From assembly GCA_947072905.1 (NCBI GenBank), contig CAMTKF010000023.1, forward strand, positions 1 to 39,945: DNA of 39,945 bases, given 5' to 3'. The position numbers were made by a program, and so were the translations under genes. The notes under the pieces are model-generated. The model saw nothing but the letters and a program-made list of their open reading frames with translations, searched no databases and had not been told where the DNA came from. The first letter of the stretch is position 1; every line of letters starts with the position of its first letter. Of this stretch, positions 14,695-21,509 are shown one piece after another. Origin of the DNA: an uncultured Bacteroidales bacterium (lineage in GTDB: Bacteria; Bacteroidota; Bacteroidia; Bacteroidales; Muribaculaceae).

Positions 14695-14942
14695 GCTATA
14701 ACCCACGACAGTAAGTCTGTCACCATGAGCGGAGGTTTAGACGCTCGACATTGCCGGGCATTTTTTATGCCATTTTGCTCCCGACATTCGTGTCGTGACC
14801 AAGACATACAGTAGCCCTCTACGGCTACCTTTCCGAACTTCATAATACCTCCCTTAGGGGCAGACTATCATGGGTTATAGCAACGGAAAGGTAGCCGTTT
14901 TTATGTCTGCCTAAATGCTATAACCCATGATAGTCAAACATC
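14695..14942 (+). ncRNA. Highly structured leader or non-coding RNA with pseudoknot topology
   Basis: Small hairpins occur at 14707-14721, 14727-14746, 14757-14771 (with a T-run in the loop) and 14782-14795 (TTCG loop). Downstream, 14821-14835 pairs perfectly with 14884-14898 (15 bp), and 14863-14882 pairs perfectly with 14916-14935 (20 bp). The second helix starts inside the loop of the first, giving either an H-type pseudoknot or two alternative folds. AGACATA/TATGTCT (14802-14808, 14902-14908) extends the first helix. A relative of the 20-base element occurs at 14695-14712. The region ends just before an ATG at 14943, so it may control that gene. Confidence 0.6.
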
Positions 14943-15317
14943 ATGTATCAAACCATTCTATTCAAAGCGCCCGGGCGCCGCTCTAACTCGCCCGTAGTGA
15001 TTCTCAACGCGCTATCTCTGCGCAAGTCATTAACCATTGGCCGCCGCCTCTCCCACGCCCTCTCGATGGCATGGAGCCGGGCAAAGTGCATCTGTACGCC
15101 CCGGAACATCCTCCGCGCCCTGTTCTGCGAAAAAGCGGCTATGGCCGTGGCTGCAGTTCTTATCTGCGCTGTATGGTGGCACAATCTTACAATCACCGAC
15201 AGCACCGCCGCCGGCAAAGCTGTTGCCACGGACTGCCTTTGGGCACTCCCCTGGGGTATAGTGTGGGCTATCCGCGCCACTCTCATGCCCATGCCAAAGG
15301 AAGGAGGTGAGCTATGA
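14943..15317 (+). CDS. Hypothetical membrane protein
   Basis: A 124-residue protein. A basic N-terminal half (many Arg and Lys between residues 11 and 48) precedes one hydrophobic helix at about 66-82 and a second weaker one at 96-115. The decamer AACCATTCTA lies in codons 3-6, inside a 14-base match to the candidate small RNA. It overlaps the HNH-like gene by 4 bases. Family unknown. Confidence 0.55.
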   Translation: MYQTILFKAPGRRSNSPVVILNALSLRKSLTIGRRLSHALSMAWSRAKCICTPRNILRALFCEKAAMAVAAVLICAVWWHNLTITDSTAAGKAVATDCLWALPWGIVWAIRATLMPMPKEGGEL

Positions 15318-15640
15318 ATCCCGTACCTCAGAACTACCGCGTTTTCAACTTCTTCGGCTGGCGCATTTACATCACACGTCACCGACTGCATAAACGCTCT
15401 GCAGGTCGCTCAAAGAAGCGCCACCTTTGCAAAAGCGAACGCCTGCGCATCGCTGACTATAATTGCGAAATGTGCGGTGCCCCAATTGACATCCGTTGCT
15501 CACTACATCACCTCCTGCCGGTAGGCGCGCCTGAACGAAACACCGTTCATTATTGCCGGGTCGTGTGCCCCGTTTGCTCTGAACGCATACAGCATGCAGG
15601 TGGCATCCGCCATATACTCGAGAAAGGAGGTGATAAATGA
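15314..15640 (+). CDS. HNH-like zinc-finger protein
   Basis: A 108-residue protein with a basic start. C-E-M-C-G near residue 54, H-H-L-L-P-V-G near 69-75 and C-P-V-C-S near 91 follow the HNH endonuclease order of zinc Cys pairs around a His-His motif. The usual terminal His after the last Cys is Ser, so nuclease activity is uncertain. Such genes often lie near packaging genes of phages; this one instead precedes the control region. It overlaps both neighbours by 4 bases. Confidence 0.65.
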   Translation: MNPVPQNYRVFNFFGWRIYITRHRLHKRSAGRSKKRHLCKSERLRIADYNCEMCGAPIDIRCSLHHLLPVGAPERNTVHYCRVVCPVCSERIQHAGGIRHILEKGGDK

Positions 15641-16110
15641 GCCGCCTTACTCCTATCCCCGTCATCACTATCGATATAGACGCTTTTGATGACGATGATT
15701 CCGGACGCGTAATTCTGCATCCTGTTATCCGGGCCGAAGCCGGCGGTTATTCTCTGGGCACTCTCGCCCTTAACGAAATGCCGGATCTCCATCGCCTCCG
15801 CGCTCGCATCGACGAATTCATTTTTAATAACAATATCCCTATGGACGAACAAGAATCACTCAATTTAAAACCGCCCTATACCGACATCATAGCGGGGTAT
15901 CTGGCAGGCTACCGCCCGATGAACCGGGACAACTTCAATGTCAAGGGCATGGAAGTGCGCACATCGCAGGAAATCATCCTTGATCTGGCCGACATGGTAG
16001 ACATAGAACTGAACGAAGTAGCGGCAGCCATGAGCTGGCTTGGCTACAAGACTTGTGTGATTGACCACAAGGTGGGGTGGCTGCTGGGCCGGAGCGAAGC
16101 GAGCGAATAA
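15637..16110 (+). CDS. Hypothetical protein
   Basis: A 157-residue protein with an acidic N-terminus (D-D-D-D near residues 18-21) and a helical C-terminal half. The end (W-L-L-G-R-S-E-A-S-E) is short of the terminator by about 50 bases. No family is recognised. It is the last gene of the three-gene unit led by the structured RNA. Confidence 0.6.
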   Translation: MSRLTPIPVITIDIDAFDDDDSGRVILHPVIRAEAGGYSLGTLALNEMPDLHRLRARIDEFIFNNNIPMDEQESLNLKPPYTDIIAGYLAGYRPMNRDNFNVKGMEVRTSQEIILDLADMVDIELNEVAAAMSWLGYKTCVIDHKVGWLLGRSEASE

Positions 16111-16159
16111 CAGTCGCAAGTCTCCGTTGAACAAATCGGAGTCGACGGTATCTAAAAGC

Positions 16160-16197
16160 AAGCGGCGCATCGTTATCACAACGGTGCGCCGCTTTTG
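16160..16197. terminator. Strong bidirectional terminator
   Basis: A 15-pair stem (16160-16174 with 16180-16194, one G-T pair) closes a 5-base loop. TTTT follows on the + strand and a T-rich tract follows on the - strand. It can end the unit at 14.9-16.1 kb and also a leftward transcript from 16.35 kb. Confidence 0.75.
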
Positions 16198-16350
16198 GTT
16201 GCTTCTTTTCGGAGTAGCAAACCATTCTATTTCCTTTCAGTCAATAGCGCCTGAAGGCGATGACTATCAAATATCTTGTATTGAACCTATGTGGATTGCC
16301 TTATATATATACGTTTTCATGTATGTGTATGCACAAAAACGCGGTATTAT
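16160..16350 (-). ncRNA. Candidate leftward small RNA carrying the decamer complement
   Basis: A leftward promoter (next entry) would start an RNA at about 16349 that ends in the terminator hairpin at 16160-16197, about 190 bases. On the - strand it contains a small CGCC-TTCA-GGCG hairpin, then an apparently unpaired region with TAGAATGGTTTG (16229-16218), then the terminator. No convincing protein is encoded. The TAGAATGGTT segment complements AACCATTCTA near the starts of at least five phage genes. Confidence 0.5.
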
Positions 16351-16354
16351 ACAT

Positions 16355-16387
16355 GCAAAGTTAGGCAATGTCAAGAGTATATGCAAG
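16355..16387 (-). promoter_or_regulatory. Leftward Bacteroidetes-type promoter
   Basis: Read on the - strand: CTTG at 16387-16384, a 20-base spacer and TAACTTTG at 16363-16356, the same -7 sequence as the hicAB promoter. It points away from the late genes and toward the bidirectional terminator. Confidence 0.55.
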
Positions 16388-16601
16388 TATTTAACCTTTG
16401 AGTTAGTTACACTACTGTAGTGGCTGAAGTCTCAACCCCCTTGCACCCCCGGAAGAAAGCAATCGGGAACAGGGTGCAACCGTGCAAAAGTACCCGGGCA
16501 CGGAGTCCGAAACCTGCAGGAGGGGGCGCGGGGGAGAACGCAGCCGTCCCCACCCCTGTGCGTTGATTGTATGGGATAATGCGTTGAAACATAGAGATTT
16601 A

Positions 16602-16617
16602 TGTTTCACGTGAAACA
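16602..16617. promoter_or_regulatory. Exact canonical parS (ParB-binding) site
   Basis: TGTTTCACGTGAAACA, the 16-base palindrome bound by chromosomal ParB proteins across bacteria. All 16 positions match. It lies in the 16.4-17.0 kb non-coding control region. No ParA or ParB gene is visible in the window, so the host ParB would be the likely partner. Confidence 0.85.
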
Positions 16618-16665
16618 ATTTCTATAATTTATTTTTTTCTTGTGTGTAATGAAGTAGAAAAAAGA

Positions 16666-16863
16666 GTACATTCGTGCAGAATGGCTGTTTACAATTGTAA
16701 ATCAGCGAATTAAGTACCGTACTTTTTTTGCACTTTTGCGCACGAATGTACGGATGTACAAATTTGGGAAAAGGGCGCACACTGCGGCGCACTTTTTTAA
16801 TGAAAAAAGTACGGTTGTAAATAGCTGATATATTGCGAGTAGTGCAAAAGCGCACGAATGCAC
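16666..16863. repeat. Iteron-like inverted and direct repeats, possible origin
   Basis: GTACATTCGTGC (16666-16677) is inverted at 16740-16751. GCGCACGAATG recurs directly at 16738-16748 and 16850-16860. ACCGTACTTTTTT (16716-16728) is inverted at 16803-16815. TTTACAATTGTAAA (16688-16701) is a perfect palindrome. The stretch is A/T-rich around the repeats and lies beside parS. It resembles an iteron-type replication or regulatory locus. The wider gap 16388-17001 contains no gene I can support, only further short hairpins near 16442-16510. Confidence 0.55.
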
Positions 16864-16930
16864 AGTAAAAATGCACCTACCCGGACAAAAATTCAGAAAT
16901 ATTTTATGAATCATCAATCAATTTATGAAT

Positions 16931-16968
16931 GTAAACTCAAACGTTTACAGAATTTTTTGTAACTTCGC
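16931..16968 (+). promoter_or_regulatory. Probable promoter of the first late operon
   Basis: A -7-like TAACTTCGC lies at 16960-16968, with no good -33. At the expected -33 position there is an inverted repeat, GTAAAC-n6-GTTTAC (16931-16948), suggesting that an activator takes the place of the -33 contact. The first late gene starts at 17002. Confidence 0.5.
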
Positions 16969-17001
16969 AGTGGCTAATCGACTCATATTTCACACATTGA
17001 C

Positions 17002-17463
17002 ATGTCGCAATACACGATCTACATACAGGCCCCGGCCTACCTTGACCAATGGCTGCGTCATCACTATTGGGATGAGGACAGCAAGCGAGTAGTATTTCAA
17101 CGCGGCTCGGCACCACAGGCCGTGCTGTACAGTCTGTTGCGTCAGCCGCCACGAGGCTACGTGGAGAAGCCCGAGCCGGGTATGCTGCCGGTGGAAGTGC
17201 CGAGCTTCAAGGGCATCAATCCGGCGTCGAGGAATTACCTGAGCGAATCAGGCCGTGCAGCACTTGTGTCGGCCTGCAAAAGGCTGTTCCGGTCGCAGAT
17301 GTACATGGAGCTTGGCGAGCTCTTCGGGCATGACGTGCAGATTACCGACATCATATATGACTTTATGGACAAGCACGGGATAGAACGCAGCGAAACAAAC
17401 TGGGAGACTCTGCGGCAAATGTATCTGCGGATGCGCAAAAAAAGTCAAGGGAAATTGAGTTAA
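17002..17463 (+). CDS. Hypothetical late-operon protein
   Basis: A 153-residue protein with no recognised family. The N-terminal third is beta/aromatic-rich, and the C-terminal 60 residues are helical with a very basic end. It is the first gene after the control region, so it could be a late regulator or a DNA-binding protein acting at the adjacent repeats. That is inferred only from position. Confidence 0.6.
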   Translation: MSQYTIYIQAPAYLDQWLRHHYWDEDSKRVVFQRGSAPQAVLYSLLRQPPRGYVEKPEPGMLPVEVPSFKGINPASRNYLSESGRAALVSACKRLFRSQMYMELGELFGHDVQITDIIYDFMDKHGIERSETNWETLRQMYLRMRKKSQGKLS

Positions 17464-17539
17464 ATATCGTTAAATATCGTTTACTTCAGACGGCAAAATT
17501 ACCAAAGCGCACAAAGCGCACAAACCGTACAAAGCACAC
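17461..17539. repeat. Two short tandem repeats between late genes
   Basis: TAAATATCGT is repeated back to back at 17461-17480. Further on, a 9-base unit (AAAGCGCAC) is repeated four times at 17504-17539, the first two copies exact and the last two with one to two changes. The array ends 3 bases before a start codon. It may be a binding site or simply slippage-prone DNA. Confidence 0.5.
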
Positions 17540-17542
17540 ACC

Positions 17543-17962
17543 ATGAGCTGTAGAACACTGCCGGGCATCCGGAAAATAGAAATCGTAAGATGTGCCGACC
17601 TTCAGGCCGGAGTAATGCTGCACTCGATATGCGGGTGCGTGGTAGCCGTTACGGCACCAAGCGAAAAGATAGAGTACAGCGGTCGCGCTACGCTGCAATG
17701 GGAGGGAACAAAGGTAAACGGGGTGCGACAGGAAAAGTCGACACTCGAATTCACCACCATACATCACCTGCCCGAAGGTGTGAACCTGGCCTTTGTGGTG
17801 ACAACAGCTGACGGGTTACAATATCTGATAGGCTCGCGAGAAGGACGATTCCCCAAAATTGAATACAACGAATCGGCAGGCGAGCCGGGAAGGACAGCTG
17901 CAGCCCGCACCTACAAAATAAGCCACATAGCCCAAAAATCGGTACTCCCCTGCGTTTTATGA
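17543..17962 (+). CDS. Hypothetical protein
   Basis: A 139-residue, mostly beta-strand protein with several Cys at residues 3, 17, 30 and 32. No known family. It overlaps the HsdS-like gene by 4 bases, so it belongs with the methylation pair. Confidence 0.55.
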   Translation: MSCRTLPGIRKIEIVRCADLQAGVMLHSICGCVVAVTAPSEKIEYSGRATLQWEGTKVNGVRQEKSTLEFTTIHHLPEGVNLAFVVTTADGLQYLIGSREGRFPKIEYNESAGEPGRTAAARTYKISHIAQKSVLPCVL

Positions 17963-18678
17963 ACCCACAAAATATTATAGTCAGATTAGGAGATTGCTGC
18001 GATATAATCGCAGGCAAAAATATAGACAAGAAAAAAACCAACAATGAAGGCCTGGGCTATCCGCTGATCGTAGGAGCATCGGATTTGCAAGCAGGCCGGT
18101 TTGTTCCCTCAAGATGGTGCGATGCTGAATTGAAAGAACCGGTGTTCTCTCAACCGGGAGATATACTTATATCCATAGTAGGAACACTTGGCAAAATGGG
18201 ATTGAATACCCATCCTAACGCTTTATTGTCAGGCCATGTATGTGCAATCCGCCCCAAGAAAGATGTCTCGCGGCAATATCTTATGGCTATGGTCTCGCGG
18301 CTTATCCTTGAGGCAATCCCTGATAAAGGAGACGATGTGCAGTTAGGGTTTCAATGTAAACTCAAACCGGATGTACTTAAGGAGATCCGATTTACATTGC
18401 CCGACCTCTATATGCAAGAATGGCTGGTGAGCAGGCTCACATCTATTGCAAGCATTATATTAGCCTATAAAGGGAAAAAAGAAGATTGCCTCTCATGGAG
18501 GCGTCTTATAGAAGTGATTGACCAAGAGCGTAAAGACCGGAGAGCTTACATGCGAGAAACCGCAGAATCACTAAAGAAACTTAAAGAAATGCTTGAGAAT
18601 CTGCCTCAAGATTCTGAAACAATCTCCATGATTGACGATATAACAAGTACAATACGAAGACTCTTAAAAATCCAATAA
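17959..18678 (+). CDS. Half-size type I restriction specificity (HsdS-like) protein
   Basis: A 239-residue protein containing one target-recognition domain: R-L-G-D-C-C-D-I-I-A-G-K near residues 9-20, then Q-P-G-D-I-L-I-S near 74-81, and the closing I-R-F-T-L-P-D-L-x-x-Q-E-W-L-V-S-R-L. A helical, charged tail (about 180-239) resembles the HsdS spacer and dimer arm. Full HsdS proteins have two such domains (about 400 residues), so this would dimerise. No HsdR is present. With the methyltransferase next door it may set the sequence that is methylated. Confidence 0.75.
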   Translation: MNPQNIIVRLGDCCDIIAGKNIDKKKTNNEGLGYPLIVGASDLQAGRFVPSRWCDAELKEPVFSQPGDILISIVGTLGKMGLNTHPNALLSGHVCAIRPKKDVSRQYLMAMVSRLILEAIPDKGDDVQLGFQCKLKPDVLKEIRFTLPDLYMQEWLVSRLTSIASIILAYKGKKEDCLSWRRLIEVIDQERKDRRAYMRETAESLKKLKEMLENLPQDSETISMIDDITSTIRRLLKIQ

Positions 18679-18679
18679 T

Positions 18680-19399
18680 ATGAAAATCGAATCCTCTGTA
18701 ATAACTGTTCTGCAAAACTGTACTATCAATGGCAGCAGTCTTCAACTTCCGGCGCAACTCGACCGCAAATTATATGAAAAAGTATCAAAGCTCTTGAAAT
18801 CCATCGGAGGGAAATGGACCTCATCAAAAAAAGCATTTGTATTCAAAGAGGATGTGGGTGACATTATCTCAGAGATTATCGCATCCGGAGAATACGTGGC
18901 CGACAAAGTCCTATACCAATTTTTTCCAACCCCGGACAATCTCGCTAAAAAGATTGTAGCCATCGCAGACATCCGCCCGGACGAAACATGTCTTGAGCCG
19001 AGCGCCGGTCGTGGTGCGATTGCCAAGTATATGCCAGCCCCTGACTGTGTGGAGCTAAATCCTGAAAATGCCGCATATCTCACTGAAAATGGTTTCAATG
19101 TGGTAGGATCCGACTTTATGGAGTTTACTCCGACAAAAGAATATGATGTAATAGTCATGAACCCGCCGTTCTGCAAGTCTCAGGACGCTCGACACATAAG
19201 GCATGCTATCAATATAGCTCGCAGAAAGGTGGTAGCCATTGCATCCTCGGCCGCTATGTTTCGGAAAGATAAACCTTATACAGAACTCAGAGCTTTGGTA
19301 GAAAAGTATGGCGGTTCTATGTCGCCCATCGCTGACGGCTCATTTAAAGACTCAGGAACAATGGTTAAAACCTGCCTGATAGTTGTGGACAAACAATAA
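18680..19399 (+). CDS. Orphan adenine-N6 DNA methyltransferase
   Basis: A 239-residue protein. Motif I (SAM binding) is L-E-P-S-A-G-R-G-A-I-A near residues 104-114, and the catalytic motif IV is N-P-P-F near 160, the form used by adenine and other amino methyltransferases. The first 75 residues are a small unknown domain with W-T-S-S-K-K-A-F-V-F. It follows the HsdS-like gene by 1 base. Without a restriction nuclease, the likely role is to mark phage DNA against host restriction or to regulate it. Confidence 0.85.
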   Translation: MKIESSVITVLQNCTINGSSLQLPAQLDRKLYEKVSKLLKSIGGKWTSSKKAFVFKEDVGDIISEIIASGEYVADKVLYQFFPTPDNLAKKIVAIADIRPDETCLEPSAGRGAIAKYMPAPDCVELNPENAAYLTENGFNVVGSDFMEFTPTKEYDVIVMNPPFCKSQDARHIRHAINIARRKVVAIASSAAMFRKDKPYTELRALVEKYGGSMSPIADGSFKDSGTMVKTCLIVVDKQ

Positions 19400-19414
19400 T
19401 CAGAACCGCGGGAT

Positions 19415-19450
19415 GTCTTTTAACTCACCGATTTAGGGGCGTAAATTTGC
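19415..19450 (+). promoter_or_regulatory. Late promoter A (before the head protease)
   Basis: GTCTTTT at 19415-19421, exactly 20 bases, then TAAATTTGC at 19442-19450. The same arrangement occurs at three other late positions. Confidence 0.7.
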
Positions 19451-19469
19451 GGCATAGACAACGACAGCT

Positions 19470-20486
19470 ATGCCAAAAAATTACAATCTCTTCCTCAAAG
19501 GCCGTGTCGGATATTGGGATTTCAATGCCGACATGGTTAACTATGTCCTTGACAAGCACAAGGACAGCGAGGTACACGTGTTGATAGACTCATTGGGGGG
19601 CGATGTAGCGACGGCACTCTCTATTTCATCACTCTTCGGACTCCACGGCAATGTACATTGCCACTATGTGGGCATGAACGCCTCGGCAGCCACGATAGCG
19701 GCCATGGGCGCCAAGCACATCAGCATAGATGCGGATGCGCTGTTCCTGGTGCATAAGTGCATGTCGCTGGTGCTGGAGTGGGACTATATGAACGCCGATG
19801 AACTGGCGGCCCATATAGCCGAGCTCGAGAAGCAGAAAAAGGATAATGACACCATCGACGGCTGCATCGCCGGCATGTATGCCAAGCGCTGCAAGAAGCC
19901 CAAGGACGAACTGCTGCAGCTGATGCAGGAGGGCGCATGGCTTACAGCCAAAGAAGCCAAAGAATGGGGCTTCGTTGATGAAATCACCAACGATCCTGAA
20001 GACGAGAAGCCCGAGCTTACCGACACTATGGCCACAGTGCTGGCCGATGCCGGAATTCCACTGCCGCCCATTAATGTGAAGAAAGGCACGATCCTCGAAC
20101 GACTATTCAACTTATTTTCAACAAAACCCGCAGCCAAGGTAGCCGAAAACAGCACCGAGGCCGCACAACCCCAGAAGACAATGGCAAAAACACTAACCAA
20201 GCTCGCGGCGCTGCTCGGAGCAGCGGTTGCCGTGGCCGATGGTAGCCTGACCCTTACCGAGGACCAGGCCGACAAGATTGAAGGCAAACTTGCCGAGCAA
20301 GAAACAGCCTTCGCCGACCTCGAAGCCAAGATTGCCGAAAAAGACAGCAAGATAGCTGAGCTCGAAGGCAAAATCAATGATCTTGCGAAAGAACCGGCAG
20401 ACAAGACCACCGAAGTACAGCAAAAGGCCGAGGACGAAGTCGACGCAGACAAGGTGGCCGAAGCCCTGCTGAAAATGATTCCGTAA
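19470..20486 (+). CDS. ClpP-like head maturation protease with fused scaffold region
   Basis: A 338-residue protein. Residues 1-180 are a ClpP/S14-type protease: S41-L-G-G-D oxyanion region, nucleophile Ser72 in N-A-S-A-A-T, and His95 in L-V-H-K. The region from about 230 onward is Ala/Glu/Lys-rich with a coiled coil (E-K-D-S-K-I-A-E-L-E), like phage scaffolds. It sits directly before the major capsid gene, the usual order. It would cut the scaffold and itself during capsid maturation. A possible inner start at 20181 is listed separately. Confidence 0.85.
   Translation: MPKNYNLFLKGRVGYWDFNADMVNYVLDKHKDSEVHVLIDSLGGDVATALSISSLFGLHGNVHCHYVGMNASAATIAAMGAKHISIDADALFLVHKCMSLVLEWDYMNADELAAHIAELEKQKKDNDTIDGCIAGMYAKRCKKPKDELLQLMQEGAWLTAKEAKEWGFVDEITNDPEDEKPELTDTMATVLADAGIPLPPINVKKGTILERLFNLFSTKPAAKVAENSTEAAQPQKTMAKTLTKLAALLGAAVAVADGSLTLTEDQADKIEGKLAEQETAFADLEAKIAEKDSKIAELEGKINDLAKEPADKTTEVQQKAEDEVDADKVAEALLKMIP
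20181..20486 (+). other. Possible nested scaffold gene inside the protease gene
   Basis: An in-frame ATG (Met238 of the protease) preceded by AGAAGA would yield a 101-residue protein that is exactly the coiled-coil scaffold part. Lambda makes its scaffold Nu3 in the same way inside the protease gene C. Sequence supports the layout, not the translation itself. Confidence 0.4.
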
Positions 20487-20511
20487 CAACCAACAACACA
20501 CTCTCTCTCCT

Positions 20512-21489
20512 ATGGCAGACGTACAAATCAAAATTACCGAAGCAATGCTCGAGGACTACAAAAAGACCTGCATCAAGTGGGCCAAAGTCCTTGCGCAACT
20601 CCCCATCCGCGCAGCCCAGGACGTACTGAAGTACTTCCAGACCGTTAACGGCCTGCGCGGCAAACGCCGATTCGGCTCAATAAGCGGTCAAAGCCAGTTT
20701 GCTCCGTTCAAGAAAGACCGCAGCTCAGCGGCCACAGTAGACATAGACTTCCGCGAGATAGAGACCTTCCCCGGCAACGTGGTAGAAACCTTCTCGCCCG
20801 TAGACTACATAGACATTCCTCTGGGCTATGACGACCCCGTAATTACCGAGGCCATAAAGAAAGCCGGCACCACGCTGCTTGTGCTTGCCCAGATTGTCAA
20901 GGCACGCGGCCAGCACATAGCACAGGCCGCATTTACCGGCAAGCGCAACGCCGCGGGCGATACCACCCTGGACCTGTGCGACGGCCTGCTGACCATTGCC
21001 GATAAGGAAATCGAAGCCGGCAACATCACAGAAGCTAAGGGCAACCTTTTCAAGTTTACCGATGAAGTAACCAATGCCAACGCCGTAGATGTGGCCAAGG
21101 AAATACTGTTCTCGATGAACCACTTCATGCGCCGCGAGAACAACGTGATGCTGTGCTCGATCGACTTTGCCGACAAGTACAACGAATCGTACCTGCTGAC
21201 CCACAACGGCATCAGCTACAACACCCAGTACGATCAACCCTTCGTAGAAGGCAGCGGTCGCAAGCTTACACTTGTAGGGCTGCCCGAACTTGACGGCACC
21301 AACAAGGCCATCATCACCCAGACAAGCAACCTGCTTGCAGGCTGCTACAACCAGGGCGATGCCACCAGCACCGACATCATGCGCAAGAACCACTACGAGC
21401 TGAGCATGGCCTCGGATATGTGGCTTGGCTTCCAGTTCCGCACCATTGACCCGCGCCGTCTGCGCATTGTCGACTTTACCGCAGCCTAA
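20512..21489 (+). CDS. Major capsid protein
   Basis: A 325-residue protein directly after the protease/scaffold. It has no cleavable basic N-terminus, a long helical segment at residues 95-130, and a C-terminal P-R-R-L-R-I-V-D-F strand, in agreement with an HK97-type capsid fold of Bacteroidetes phages. Length and position are right for a shell subunit. The assignment rests on order and general composition more than on a diagnostic motif. Confidence 0.75.
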   Translation: MADVQIKITEAMLEDYKKTCIKWAKVLAQLPIRAAQDVLKYFQTVNGLRGKRRFGSISGQSQFAPFKKDRSSAATVDIDFREIETFPGNVVETFSPVDYIDIPLGYDDPVITEAIKKAGTTLLVLAQIVKARGQHIAQAAFTGKRNAAGDTTLDLCDGLLTIADKEIEAGNITEAKGNLFKFTDEVTNANAVDVAKEILFSMNHFMRRENNVMLCSIDFADKYNESYLLTHNGISYNTQYDQPFVEGSGRKLTLVGLPELDGTNKAIITQTSNLLAGCYNQGDATSTDIMRKNHYELSMASDMWLGFQFRTIDPRRLRIVDFTAA

Positions 21490-21509
21490 CCCTCAAAACG
21501 CAAAAAAAT

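Noticed and set aside
14863-14935. Inverted 20-bp repeats as an invertible phase-variation segment
   Set aside because: The enclosed segment is only 33 bases and no invertase is nearby; RNA structure explains the layout better.
16061-16420. Open frame of 119 codons on the + strand
   Set aside because: It runs through the strong terminator at 16160-16197, overlaps the end of a better gene and has an unlikely composition.
20725-21393. Long - strand open frame opposite the major capsid gene
   Set aside because: Shadow of the capsid gene; low-complexity Gly/Val-rich composition with no motif.
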